Assembly: GCA_021286765.1 (NCBI GenBank) | Contig: JAJTBS010000004.1 | Span: 153,427 to 217,426, forward strand | Reading direction: 5' to 3' | Origin: Holophagaceae bacterium | Lineage (GTDB): Bacteria > Acidobacteriota > Holophagae > Holophagales > Holophagaceae | DNA: 64,000 nucleotides | Part shown: positions 27,461 to 35,603 of the stretch, in pieces | How the letters are laid out: each line of letters opens with the position of its first letter | How positions within the stretch are numbered: the stretch's first letter is position 1 | Notes under the pieces: model-generated | Database searches by the model: none | What the model saw: only the letters and a program-made list of their open reading frames with translations | What the model was told of the DNA's origin: nothing | Program-made: the position numbers and the translations under genes

Positions 27461-27555
27461 CGGGATCTCCTTTATGGGTTCCGGTGAATCAGAATAGGTC
27501 GAGATGTGGGTGTCGCAACCATAATTTTTTGCCTAAAACCAATTAAATCTTTATA

Positions 27556-27571
27556 TAGATCTTTAGATCTA
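27556..27571. promoter_or_regulatory. 16-base palindromic operator candidate upstream of the nap cluster
   Basis: TAGATCT and AGATCTA separated by two T bases form a near-perfect palindrome in an AT-rich stretch about 100 bases upstream of the small membrane protein gene. It is a candidate regulator-binding site for the small gene and napAB; the regulator is not known. Confidence 0.4.
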
Positions 27572-27656
27572 AGGCCAAATCCGTCGATTGGCACCCTGGC
27601 AGCAAACCAAAGAGGGCGCCATCCCGCCGCTCACCGAAAGTGCCGGGGCGGGTCCT

Positions 27657-28310
27657 TCAGCGCAGCCCGTGTCTGGCTTTGAATCCCGCCCAAGACTGCT
27701 TCGCCTCCAGGAAGGCCTCCACATCCGCACACAGGAGGAAGGGGTTGTTGCGGCGCTCCCAGGCCACGGTGGAACTGGGGCGGGCGCCGTAGTCGTGGCC
27801 CGGCCAGATCGTCGTGTGATCCGACCAGTCCCGCAGCAGGCGCTGGAGGCTGGCCCATTCCGCGCGGCCATCGGCCTCGGTCTGGGTGCCGCCCACCTTC
27901 CCCACGAAGAGCAGGTCACCCGTGAAGGCGGCATCCTGCCCCTCCACCAGGAAGGCGAGGTGATCGCGATGATGGCCTGGCACATGCCAGGTACGGATCG
28001 AGAAGGCTCCGAAAGCAACCCTGTCTCCATCCCGCAGCGTCAAGTCCACAGGGCCCGGGTGGCCCGGCCCTCCTGCCACCGAGGCACCCGTGAGGGCTTT
28101 GGCCACCTCATTGCCATTGGTGTGGTCGGGATGGCCGTGGGTGTTGAGGATGTGGTTGATTCTCAGCCCCTGGGCCAGGGCCCGTTCCAACAAAGCCTCT
28201 GGCGTGTACGACGGGTCGATGACGACACCGGCACCAGCTTCCCGGTCGCCCAGCAGATACCCGAAGTTGCGATCCCCACCGACCCGGAGCTGTTCAAAAA
28301 TGAAGCGCAT
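27657..28310 (-). CDS. MBL-fold hydrolase, glyoxalase II/persulfide dioxygenase-like
   Basis: A 217-residue metallo-beta-lactamase-fold enzyme. Metal ligands are seen as THGHPDH (His58, His60, Asp62, His63), a further histidine in WHVPGHHRDH, the bridging Asp in TGDLLFVGKVGGT and a terminal His in IWPGHDYG. The motif GDLLFVGKVGGT and PGHDYG are shared by hydroxyacylglutathione hydrolases and ETHE1-type persulfide dioxygenases; the present sequence cannot separate them. It begins at the ATG at 28310. The gene lies between a beta-barrel gene and the nap cluster upstream region. Confidence 0.85.
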   Translation of the reverse strand: MRFIFEQLRVGGDRNFGYLLGDREAGAGVVIDPSYTPEALLERALAQGLRINHILNTHGHPDHTNGNEVAKALTGASVAGGPGHPGPVDLTLRDGDRVAFGAFSIRTWHVPGHHRDHLAFLVEGQDAAFTGDLLFVGKVGGTQTEADGRAEWASLQRLLRDWSDHTTIWPGHDYGARPSSTVAWERRNNPFLLCADVEAFLEAKQSWAGFKARHGLR

Positions 28311-28333
28311 CAGGCCGGCCCCGGGGCGCCTGC

Positions 28334-28924
28334 TCAGAAGCGGAAGCCGCCGTAGAGGCCGACCTGGTACTTCGGCGCCAGGGAGCGGATCTGGTCCTCC
28401 ATGCTGCTGGAGGCGCCCGCGCTCTTGTTCACAAGGGGAACCGCCACCTCCAGTCCGACGAAGGGCTTCATCACGGGAGTCGGGAAGGCCATGCCCAGGT
28501 TGGCCCGAACCCAGGGACGGTTGAAGGTCACATCATTCCCGTGACTGACCCCAGAATTCTGAACATCCAGCCGTTCAAATCGGTATTCGACCCCTGCCCC
28601 GAAGGCCACCAGCGCCTTGACATTGAACATGGCCCCAAGACTGACATGGGTATGAGAGTGGAAGGTCTTATCTCCGGCACCCGTTCCAACGATCGTATCA
28701 GTGGCTGTGTGCAGCCCCGTTGTGACCTGCAGGAGGACCGGTCCAAGATCTACCGCGCTAAAACCCATGCGGCCGATGAACGCGGGTTTGCTTTTCGGTT
28801 CATCGACACCGGGGATCTGGCTGCTCCGATAGCCCTGCTGACCAGCAAAAATGCCGAGTTCCCAATCCTGGGCTGCAAGCGGCCCCGCGAGAAGGAGGAC
28901 GGCAGCGAACACGGTCTTCTTCAT
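28334..28924 (-). CDS. Outer-membrane beta-barrel protein
   Basis: A 196-residue protein with a signal peptide (VFAAVLLLAGPLAAQ) followed by alternating amphipathic strands and a C-terminal phenylalanine (YGGFRF), the usual signal for insertion into the outer membrane by the BAM complex. About eight strands can be drawn, so the size is like OmpA-barrel or OmpW-type proteins. No ligand motif is seen. The ATG at 28924 has GGAGATC upstream. A similar barrel, also ending in GFxF, is encoded at 52846-53517, but the sequences are not clearly homologous by eye. Confidence 0.75.
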   Translation of the reverse strand: MKKTVFAAVLLLAGPLAAQDWELGIFAGQQGYRSSQIPGVDEPKSKPAFIGRMGFSAVDLGPVLLQVTTGLHTATDTIVGTGAGDKTFHSHTHVSLGAMFNVKALVAFGAGVEYRFERLDVQNSGVSHGNDVTFNRPWVRANLGMAFPTPVMKPFVGLEVAVPLVNKSAGASSSMEDQIRSLAPKYQVGLYGGFRF

Positions 28925-29083
28925 GGAGATCTCCCACAAGGCTTGGGGTGGTAGGACGCTGACTCCTAAACTGCATCTCTGAACGATCGATGACCTGGAT
29001 CCAGACTATTGATTCATGTTGGCCTTACCATGCGCCAAAGCAGCATTAGGGTCAAGTGCTCGGACCAGCCCTTTGATTCTCGA

Positions 29084-29239
29084 TCAATCATGCCGGGCGG
29101 CCGGACATCGATTTGGGTTGCACCCGTGGCAGGAGCCACCGGCCGCCTTCTTTCCAAGGCCCAGTTCCCCGAGGGTCTGCTTGATGAAATACAGGGCCGA
29201 CAGGCCCGCAGCGGATGCGACGAGGAGTGTCTGGATCAT
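29084..29239 (-). CDS. FeoB-associated Cys-rich membrane protein
   Basis: A 51-residue protein with one membrane helix (LLVASAAGLSALYFIKQTL) and a C-terminal CHGCNPNRC cluster. This matches the small FeoB-associated Cys-rich family found directly after feoB in many bacteria. The cysteines could hold ferrous iron or sense redox state as iron leaves FeoB; the family role is not proven. The ATG at 29239 has GAGGC upstream and is seven bases after the feoB stop, so feoA, feoB and this gene form one unit. Confidence 0.85.
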   Translation of the reverse strand: MIQTLLVASAAGLSALYFIKQTLGELGLGKKAAGGSCHGCNPNRCPAARHD

Positions 29240-29246
29240 GGTTGCC

Positions 29247-31418
29247 TCACGCGAAACCCATGGCCCGACCCACGGCCACGGTGACCCAGGCCAGGCTCCA
29301 ACCCAGCGCCAGGCCATAGCCCACCGTGAAGGCTGCCCAGCGCCAGCTGCCCGCCTCGCGGCGGATCATGGCGATGGTGCCAAGGCAGGGTGTGTAGATG
29401 AGGGTGAACACCATGAAGGCCAGGGCCGTGAGCGGGGTCAGACCGGAACCGTCCCGCAGGGCCACCTGGAGCGGGCTGAGACGCTCGCCCTCCTTCGGCT
29501 CCTCGCTGGCCTGATGGATGACGGCCATGGTGGAGACGACAATCTCCTTGGCGACGAAGCCAGCGGTGAGGGCGATGACGTCCTTCCAGGCCTCGGCACG
29601 CTTGTGGTCCGGATCCAGGATGGGGCGCAGGATCGGTTCCACCTTCTGCCCCAGCTTCGCCGCGAGGCTTGTGTTGACGATGCGGCTTTCGTGGGCCAGC
29701 TGCAGGGCTCTCAGCCGATCCTCGGCTTCGGCGGCAGGCAGGTTCAAGGCGGCCACGGCCTGGCGCTTCTGCTGGTATTCAATGGTCCATTCCCGGTTGG
29801 CAATGCCCGGATAGCGCGACAGGAACCACACCAGGGTGGCGCCAGCGAAGATGGTGGTACCGGCGCGGGTGAGGAAGATGGAACCCTTCTCCCACATGTG
29901 GATGAGCGTGGCCTTCAGCATGGGCAGCCGATAGGGCGGCAGCTCCATCACAAAGGGCGAGCTGGGCCCGCTGAACAGGGCGCTGCGCAGGAGACGGCCC
30001 ATGAGCACCGCAAGGCCAAGCCCCAGAAAGTGCATGGCGATGATGGAGAGGGCCGCCTTGAACGGTGTGAAGAAGGTGCCGGCGATGACGATGTAGACCT
30101 GCAGCCGGGCTGAGCAGCTCACCAGGGGCGTCACCAGCATGGTGATGAGACGGTCCTGGGGGCTCTCGATGGTGCGGGCGGCCTGAATGGCCGGCACGTT
30201 GCAGCCGCTGCCCATGATGAGGGGGATGAAGCTCTTCCCGTGCAGGCCCATGACGTGCATGAGGCGGTCCATGATGAAGGCCGCCCGGGCCATGTAGCCC
30301 GTGTCCTCCAGGAAGGCGATGCAGCCCATGAGGATCATGATCACGGGCACGAAGACGATGACCGCGCTGACCCCCGGGATGACGCCATCCACCAGCAGAC
30401 TGGTCAACTCGCCAGCCGGAAGGCGGTTCGCCGCGAAAGTGGAGAGGGCCTTGAAGCCGTCCGCGATCCAGTCCTGGGGGATTTTCCCGAGGATGAAAGA
30501 AAGGGAGTACACCAGGGCCAGCACGCCGACAAAGATGGGAATGCCCAGCAGGCGGTGGGTGAGGAGCGCGTCCAGCTTGGCCGTGGGTGACTTCCGGTCG
30601 TCCGGCGTCGTGGCCACTTCCTTGACCAGGCCGTGGGCAAAACCGTAGCGGCGTTCGGCCACCAGGGTTGCACCATCGGCGCCGAGGTGCGGCTCCAGAA
30701 AGGCGAAGCTCCGCGCCAGCTGCTGCCGGATCGCCTCGGCCGCATGGCTCTCGCCGACCACGCGCTTGGCCTCGACGTTGTTCTCGAGCAGCTGCAGGGC
30801 CAGCCAGCGGGGGGGCATGGCGGCTTCCAACTGCTCGTCCCTGCAGATCTCCCTCTGCAGCTTTGCCAGCTCCCCTTCGATGTCGTGCCCGTAGTCCACG
30901 GTGATGCTGCGGCACCGGTTGGACTCGCCCCGCGCCATGGTCGCCAGCAAGGCCTTGAGCTCCGTGATGCCCTGCTCGCGGTTCCCCACCGTGGGAATCA
31001 CAGGGCCGCCGAGCAGAAGCTCCAAGGCCGACACGTCGATGCGGACGCCGCGCGCCTCCGCGTCATCCACCATGTTGAGGACGAAGGCCACGGGCTTGCC
31101 CAGCTCAAGGAGCTGGGTGCTCAGGTAGAGGTTGCGCTCCAGGTTGGAGGCGTCCAGCACGTTCAGAACCAGGTCGACCTCGGGCGAGGCCAGAAACTGA
31201 ACTGCCACACGCTCGTCTTCGCTGCGAGCCGCGAGGGAGTAAGTCCCGGGAAGGTCCACCACCTCCATGTGCGTGCCCTCATGCTCGAAGGTACCGCTGC
31301 GGCGTTCAACCGTAACGCCCGGCCAGTTGCCGACATGGTGCCGCGCCCCGGTGAGCGCATTGAAGAGGGTGGTCTTCCCGCAGTTGGGATTGCCCGCGAG
31401 GGCGACGGTCAGAGTCAT
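29247..31418 (-). CDS. feoB: Ferrous iron transporter FeoB
   Basis: A 723-residue inner-membrane Fe2+ transporter. The N-terminal G domain shows G1 GNPNCGKTT, G2 region NWPGVTVE, G3 DLPGTYSL and G4 LNMVDDAE. It is followed by the helical GDP-dissociation-inhibitor domain and the permease part with two Gate motifs, including a conserved MGSGCNVPA and LVSCSARLQVY. Complete length fits FeoB. The start overlaps the feoA stop by ATGA. This is a typical route for iron uptake under anoxic conditions. Confidence 0.96.
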   Translation of the reverse strand: MTLTVALAGNPNCGKTTLFNALTGARHHVGNWPGVTVERRSGTFEHEGTHMEVVDLPGTYSLAARSEDERVAVQFLASPEVDLVLNVLDASNLERNLYLSTQLLELGKPVAFVLNMVDDAEARGVRIDVSALELLLGGPVIPTVGNREQGITELKALLATMARGESNRCRSITVDYGHDIEGELAKLQREICRDEQLEAAMPPRWLALQLLENNVEAKRVVGESHAAEAIRQQLARSFAFLEPHLGADGATLVAERRYGFAHGLVKEVATTPDDRKSPTAKLDALLTHRLLGIPIFVGVLALVYSLSFILGKIPQDWIADGFKALSTFAANRLPAGELTSLLVDGVIPGVSAVIVFVPVIMILMGCIAFLEDTGYMARAAFIMDRLMHVMGLHGKSFIPLIMGSGCNVPAIQAARTIESPQDRLITMLVTPLVSCSARLQVYIVIAGTFFTPFKAALSIIAMHFLGLGLAVLMGRLLRSALFSGPSSPFVMELPPYRLPMLKATLIHMWEKGSIFLTRAGTTIFAGATLVWFLSRYPGIANREWTIEYQQKRQAVAALNLPAAEAEDRLRALQLAHESRIVNTSLAAKLGQKVEPILRPILDPDHKRAEAWKDVIALTAGFVAKEIVVSTMAVIHQASEEPKEGERLSPLQVALRDGSGLTPLTALAFMVFTLIYTPCLGTIAMIRREAGSWRWAAFTVGYGLALGWSLAWVTVAVGRAMGFA

Positions 31419-31663
31419 CAGGACACCGGCTGGACGAGGATGCAGGAACTCTCCTCCCGCCTCAGGGACAGGTGGTACCCCTTGATCACGAGCTCCATGG
31501 GATCACCCAGAGGCGCTAGCTTCTCGACGCGCAGCTGCGCCCCGCGGATGAAGCCCATCTCCAGGAGTCGCTGGCGAACCGGTCCCTGTGCTTGCACCAG
31601 GACAACCTCTCCCTGATCCCCAGGCTGGAGAAGACTTAAAGGAATCGGAAGATTTTGAGTCAT
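31418..31663 (-). CDS. feoA: Ferrous iron transport protein A
   Basis: An 81-residue SH3-like protein. The typical FeoA pattern is VRQRLLEMGFIRGAQLRVEKLAPLGDPMELVIKGYHLSLRREE, shown here in two parts around the central loop, and the length is standard. FeoA stimulates FeoB activity at the cytoplasmic face. It is the first gene of the feo operon. The ATG at 31663 has GGAG eight bases upstream. The inverted repeat TTGAG-N7-CTCAA overlaps its start, and a 16-bp palindrome lies about 75 bases upstream. Confidence 0.93.
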   Translation of the reverse strand: MTQNLPIPLSLLQPGDQGEVVLVQAQGPVRQRLLEMGFIRGAQLRVEKLAPLGDPMELVIKGYHLSLRREESSCILVQPVS

Positions 31664-31737
31664 AGTCTCAACTCCACCAACCAGTGTAGCTCAGCCATAG
31701 CGTGGAACAAGGTGGGAACCCTTGGATGTGATCTCCG

Positions 31738-31753
31738 TCTAAACTAGTTTAGA
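31738..31753. promoter_or_regulatory. Perfect 16-base palindrome between feoA and pgsA
   Basis: TCTAAACTAGTTTAGA is self-complementary over all 16 bases. It lies about 75 bases upstream of feoA and reaches the A of the pgsA start codon. Position upstream of an iron-uptake operon makes an iron-responsive (DtxR or Fur-type) regulator plausible; it does not match the classic Fur box. Confidence 0.55.
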
Positions 31754-32322
31754 TGAATCCATCCAGTTCACTGACCCTCCCCAACGCGCTGACTCTGCTG
31801 CGGATCCTGGCGATCCCCTTTTTCGCCATCGCGGTCTGGTACGGCCACCACTGGCAGGCCTTCGGCCTGTTCGCCGCCGCTGGGTTCACCGATCTGCTGG
31901 ATGGCTTCATTGCCCGGACCTTCAACCAGCGCTCGGACCTGGGCGCCCTGATGGATCCCGCCGCAGACAAGCTCCTGATGACCACCGCCTTCATCCTCAT
32001 GGCCTGGCGGACCCATGGCATGACCGCGCCCATTCCAGTCTGGGTCGCCATCCTCGCGATCACCCGCGACCTGGTGATCTCGTTCTACGCCTTTGCCTCC
32101 GTGGACCGGCTCAGCGACAGCAAGTTCCATCCGAGCCTCCTGGGCAAGCTCAGCACCGCCATCCAGCTGTGCGCCGTCTCCCTGGGCCTGCTGTTCAACG
32201 CCTTGGGCTACCGCGCCTGGATGGACCCCCTGCTGCCGGAGATGTACTGGCTTGTGGCCGCCCTGGTGCTGGCTTCGGGCATCCACTACTTCATGCGGGC
32301 GACCCGGACCCCGGTGGCCTGA
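31753..32322 (+). CDS. pgsA: CDP-diacylglycerol-glycerol-3-phosphate 3-phosphatidyltransferase-like protein
   Basis: A 189-residue CDP-alcohol phosphatidyltransferase of the inner membrane. The catalytic motif D-G-x2-A-R-x8-G-x3-D-x3-D is present as DGFIAR, then G and DPAADK (about residues 49-73). The N-terminus LTLPNALTLLRILAIPFFA is typical of PgsA, which makes phosphatidylglycerophosphate. Five or six membrane helices follow. No ribosome-binding site is seen before the ATG at 31753, and the palindrome reaches into the start, so a leaderless transcript is likely. A related CDP-alcohol transferase cannot be ruled out. Confidence 0.82.
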   Translation: MNPSSSLTLPNALTLLRILAIPFFAIAVWYGHHWQAFGLFAAAGFTDLLDGFIARTFNQRSDLGALMDPAADKLLMTTAFILMAWRTHGMTAPIPVWVAILAITRDLVISFYAFASVDRLSDSKFHPSLLGKLSTAIQLCAVSLGLLFNALGYRAWMDPLLPEMYWLVAALVLASGIHYFMRATRTPVA

Positions 32323-32364
32323 TAGACTGATGCTTCCGCGTCGGGAGACGCCGAAGGAGCCGCC

Positions 32365-33312
32365 ATGAGAAAGCCCGCCCCGAAGGGGCCGCGAACCGCG
32401 CCCACCAAGACCAGAAGCGCCGCTGAGCGCTCTGCGGCCCGTTCAACCGAGCGGCCCGCCGCCCGCGCCGCCAGCCGCGCCGGTGCCGCCGGACCAGCGG
32501 ACCGCCCCGCCCGCCGTCCCGCCACGCGGCGCCCTGCCCCGGCCCCCGTGAAGGCCCCAACCAAGCCCGCCGCCCGCCCCACCGCACCGCGCCCCAAGGC
32601 CGCCGGGCAGGAGCGCCTGCAGAAGATCCTTGCCGCAGCCGGCATCGACAGTCGCCGGGCCTGCGAGCAGATCATCCTCGATGGTCGTGTCCAAGTGAAC
32701 GGGCGGACCGTCAGCGAACTCGGCACCCTCGCCAACCCGCGTCGCGATGAGATCACGGTGGACCTGATCCCCATCCACCGGGAGGACCCGGTCTACATCC
32801 TCATGAACAAGCCCAAGGGCTATGTCACCACCGTGAAGGACGACCAGGGCCGGCCGACGGTGATGGCCCTGCTGAAGGGGGTGCCCGGTCGCCTCTACCC
32901 GGTGGGCCGCCTCGATTTCAACTCCGAGGGCCTCCTGCTCATGACCAATGATGGCGCCCTGGCCCAGGTGCTCACGGGCCCTGAGCATGAAATCCCCAAG
33001 GTGTACCTCGTGAAGGTGCACCGCCAGCCGCGGCCCGAGCTGCTGAAGGAATTCCAGGAGGGCTTCCTTCTCAGCGGGCGCCGCCTGAAGCCCTGCCACA
33101 TCGAGGTCGCCGAAAAGGGTGACAACCCCTGGCTGAAGGTGACCCTGACCGAGGGCAAGAACCAGCAGATCCGCCGCATGTTCGCCGCCGTGGGCCACCC
33201 GGTCAGCAAGCTGCGCCGCGTGCAGTTCGGCCCCCTGGCCGACCCCCTCCTTAAGCCCGGAGCATGGCGCCACCTGAACCCCCAGGAGATCGCGGCCATC
33301 AAGAGCCTGTAG
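32365..33312 (+). CDS. rRNA pseudouridine synthase, RsuA/RluB family
   Basis: A 315-residue protein with an S4 RNA-binding domain (QERLQKILAAAGIDSRRA) and a catalytic domain in which the active Asp lies in GRLDFNSEGLLLMTNDG; KNQQIRRMF and GHPVSKLRR are also conserved. It isomerises a uridine in rRNA; RluB (23S U2605) is more likely than RsuA, but this is inference. The first 75 or so residues form an Ala/Arg/Pro-rich basic extension that could increase RNA binding. It starts with ATG at 32365 after GAAGGAG, 42 bases past the pgsA stop. Confidence 0.9.
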   Translation: MRKPAPKGPRTAPTKTRSAAERSAARSTERPAARAASRAGAAGPADRPARRPATRRPAPAPVKAPTKPAARPTAPRPKAAGQERLQKILAAAGIDSRRACEQIILDGRVQVNGRTVSELGTLANPRRDEITVDLIPIHREDPVYILMNKPKGYVTTVKDDQGRPTVMALLKGVPGRLYPVGRLDFNSEGLLLMTNDGALAQVLTGPEHEIPKVYLVKVHRQPRPELLKEFQEGFLLSGRRLKPCHIEVAEKGDNPWLKVTLTEGKNQQIRRMFAAVGHPVSKLRRVQFGPLADPLLKPGAWRHLNPQEIAAIKSL

Positions 33313-33321
33313 GCCCGGGCC

Positions 33322-33765
33322 TCAGGCCAGCACGAGGCTCCTCACGGCGAGGAGCACTTCGCGCAGGAAGCAGACCAGGGCCGCCACGAAGGCGGCCATG
33401 GCCAGGATGAACAGCAGGGCCACGGGCACGGCCACGTTGGCCTTCAGCACCGCGCCCAGGAACACGGTGGCGATGCTGACACAGACCAGCAGCGCCGCAC
33501 TGGTGCCGAAGGTGATGCCGAGGTTCACCAAGTGGCGGCGCCGGGCCAGGGTTCGCATCTCGTCGTGGATCGGCTTCGCCCGCTCTTCGGCGGCGGTCTC
33601 GAGCCGCTCATTCAGCTGGCGGGCCCGATCCACGATGCGGGCGAGCCTCGCGGACATCACGCCAAGGATGGTGCCGATGGACGTGAGCAGGAAGACGGGA
33701 GCCACTGAGAGCTGGATGACATGGGAGATGTCATAGATGGTCTGGTCGGAGACAGGAGCGGGCAT
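33322..33765 (-). CDS. DUF2721 family membrane protein
   Basis: A 147-residue protein with an N-terminal hydrophobic helix (VIQLSVAPVFLLTSIGTILGVM), a charged coiled middle (RLARIVDRARQLNERLETAAEE) and two C-terminal helices (FGTSAALLVCVSIATVFLGAVL and ALLFILAMAAFVAALVCFLREVL). This architecture is that of DUF2721, whose function is not known. The ATG at 33765 is preferred; a GTG five codons earlier is possible. It converges with the pseudouridine synthase gene, with nine bases between stops. Confidence 0.8.
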   Translation of the reverse strand: MPAPVSDQTIYDISHVIQLSVAPVFLLTSIGTILGVMSARLARIVDRARQLNERLETAAEERAKPIHDEMRTLARRRHLVNLGITFGTSAALLVCVSIATVFLGAVLKANVAVPVALLFILAMAAFVAALVCFLREVLLAVRSLVLA

Positions 33766-33813
33766 ACCTATAGCTAGCACCTGACCGACCCATTCCGCGA
33801 GGGGAAACCGTGC

Positions 33814-34473
33814 CTAGAGCGCCTCTTCCTTGAAATCCAGCATGTGGCCGCTCTTGCGGGCCTTGGTCTTCAGGTAGCGCAGGTTGTGGGGATTCGAGGC
33901 CAGCTGGTGGCGCTCCCGCTCCACCTCGATGCCGGCGGATTCCAGCGCGCCGATTTTGCGGGGATTGTTCGTGAGGAGCTTCACCTTGGTGATGCCGAAG
34001 AACTTCAGCATCTCCACGGCGCAGTCGTAGGTGCGCAGGTCATCGGGGAAGCCCAATGAGTGGTTCGCCTCCACCGTGTCGAGTCCCTGCTCCTGCAAGG
34101 CGTAGGCCTTGAGCTTGTTCAGGAGCCCGATCCCGCGCCCTTCTTGCCGCAGGTAGAGCACCATGCCTCCGTGCTCACCGATGTGCCGCAGGGCCTCTTC
34201 GAGTTGCTGGCGGCAATCGCACTTGAGGCTGCCGAGCACATCCCCGGTCCAGCACTCCGAGTGGACCCGCACCGGAATGCGCCGACGCGCATCGATCTCC
34301 CCTGCCACGATGGCGAGGTGCTCCTTGCCCGTGGCATGCTCCAGAAACCCGTAGACCGTGAACTTGCCGAAGATCGAAGGCACGTTGGCCTTGGCGATGA
34401 ACGGCACCTTCTCGGCTTGGAGCTTGCAAAAGAGCTCGAGCTTCGGGGCACTGCTGGGTTCTTTGGGCGACAT
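33814..34473 (-). CDS. ribA: GTP cyclohydrolase II
   Basis: A 219-residue enzyme that opens GTP to start riboflavin synthesis. Zinc ligands Cys74, Cys85 and Cys87 sit in HSECWTGDVLGSLKCDC, and LYLRQEGRGIGLLNKLKAY and LLTNNPRKI are the nucleotide and product-site motifs. The length matches stand-alone RibA; no DHBP synthase domain is fused. The ATG at 34473 is taken. The gene is downstream of the nrnA-like gene on the same strand by about 100 bases. Other rib genes are not in the window. Confidence 0.95.
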   Translation of the reverse strand: MSPKEPSSAPKLELFCKLQAEKVPFIAKANVPSIFGKFTVYGFLEHATGKEHLAIVAGEIDARRRIPVRVHSECWTGDVLGSLKCDCRQQLEEALRHIGEHGGMVLYLRQEGRGIGLLNKLKAYALQEQGLDTVEANHSLGFPDDLRTYDCAVEMLKFFGITKVKLLTNNPRKIGALESAGIEVERERHQLASNPHNLRYLKTKARKSGHMLDFKEEAL

Positions 34474-34579
34474 GGAGATCCGGGGAAAGTGCGGTCATCG
34501 GTTTGGATGCCGCTCGGGGCAATAAGAAGTCTGAGGTGTGGATCCCGTTAGGGCAACCCTGCGTTGTCTTTATTTTTAT

Positions 34580-35575
34580 CTAGACAATATCGTTCTCGAT
34601 CTGGTTGACCACGGCTGCCTCCACCTGGGCGATAAAGGCCTCCAGGGGCAAATCCAGCTTGGCACCGGAGGCCAGGCGATGGCCGCCTCCCCCAAACTGG
34701 CGGCAGACCGCGTTGACATCCACCCGCTCACGGGAACGCAGGCTGACTTTCGCGCGGCCGTCCGCCGCCTCGGAAAACAAGGCCGCCACCTCGACACCCT
34801 TCAGCTTGCGGGGCTCCTCCACCAGCTCGTCGAGATCCTCGTGGGTGGCCCCGCAGGCGTCCAAATCCCGCTTTGTGACCGCCACATAGGCGAAGCGCCC
34901 GTCCATCCGCAGCTGCAGCCCCCCCATGGCGCGGCCGAAGAGCCGGAGCTTGGCTGGCGTGGCGGTCTGGTAGAGGGCATTGAAGGTCCGAGCCGGATGC
35001 ACCCCCTGGGCGATGAGGTCGGCGGCAGCCTGGTGGATCTTCGGCGTGCTGTTGGAGTGCCGGAAATTGCCCGTGTCGCTGACCAATCCCGCATAGAGGG
35101 CCTGGGCCATCAGGGGCGACAGGTTCCCGCCGATGCGCGGACGCACCAGGTCGTAGACCAGTTCCGCGCTGGCACTGGCACTGGAGTCGGTGAACTCGGC
35201 ATCGAAGCCCTTCGGCGCATCCTTCAAGTGGTGGTCGAGGCAGGCCCGATCCGCCTTGGTGCTTTCGAAAGCGCTGAACAGTGCGCCCATGCGGTGCGGC
35301 TCCGAGGCATCGATGAGCAGCCAGGCATCGGGCCAGGCGGCCAGATCACGGTGGATCCCATCGGGTTCAAAGGCCTCGATCCAGCCTTCGGGATCCAGGA
35401 AGCGCAGGTTTTCGGGCAACGCAGGCGTCGCCACGATGCGGGCGTCCTTCCCCAGCGCCTTCAGATGGCAGGCCAGGGCCACGGCCGCGCCCACGCCATC
35501 CCCATCGGGATTCTCATGGGTGGTGAGCAGAACCCGGGCGTGGCGGTCGAGAAAGGCGGCGAAACGGTCCAGCAT
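34580..35575 (-). CDS. DHH-family phosphoesterase, NrnA-like
   Basis: A 331-residue DHH/DHHA1 protein. Metal-binding motifs are TTHENPDGDGVG, LIDASEP, CLDHHL and SDTGNFRHSN; the C-terminal DHHA1 domain ends with the substrate motif FGGGGHRLASG. The combination is that of NrnA, which degrades nano-RNA and can remove the 3'-phosphate of pAp. The ATG at 35575 follows AGGA. It lies 28 bases after the adenosine deaminase stop on the same strand, so the two may be co-transcribed. Confidence 0.9.
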   Translation of the reverse strand: MLDRFAAFLDRHARVLLTTHENPDGDGVGAAVALACHLKALGKDARIVATPALPENLRFLDPEGWIEAFEPDGIHRDLAAWPDAWLLIDASEPHRMGALFSAFESTKADRACLDHHLKDAPKGFDAEFTDSSASASAELVYDLVRPRIGGNLSPLMAQALYAGLVSDTGNFRHSNSTPKIHQAAADLIAQGVHPARTFNALYQTATPAKLRLFGRAMGGLQLRMDGRFAYVAVTKRDLDACGATHEDLDELVEEPRKLKGVEVAALFSEAADGRAKVSLRSRERVDVNAVCRQFGGGGHRLASGAKLDLPLEAFIAQVEAAVVNQIENDIV

Positions 35576-35603
35576 GAAGATCCTGACCTCCGCAGTCAGG
35601 GTA

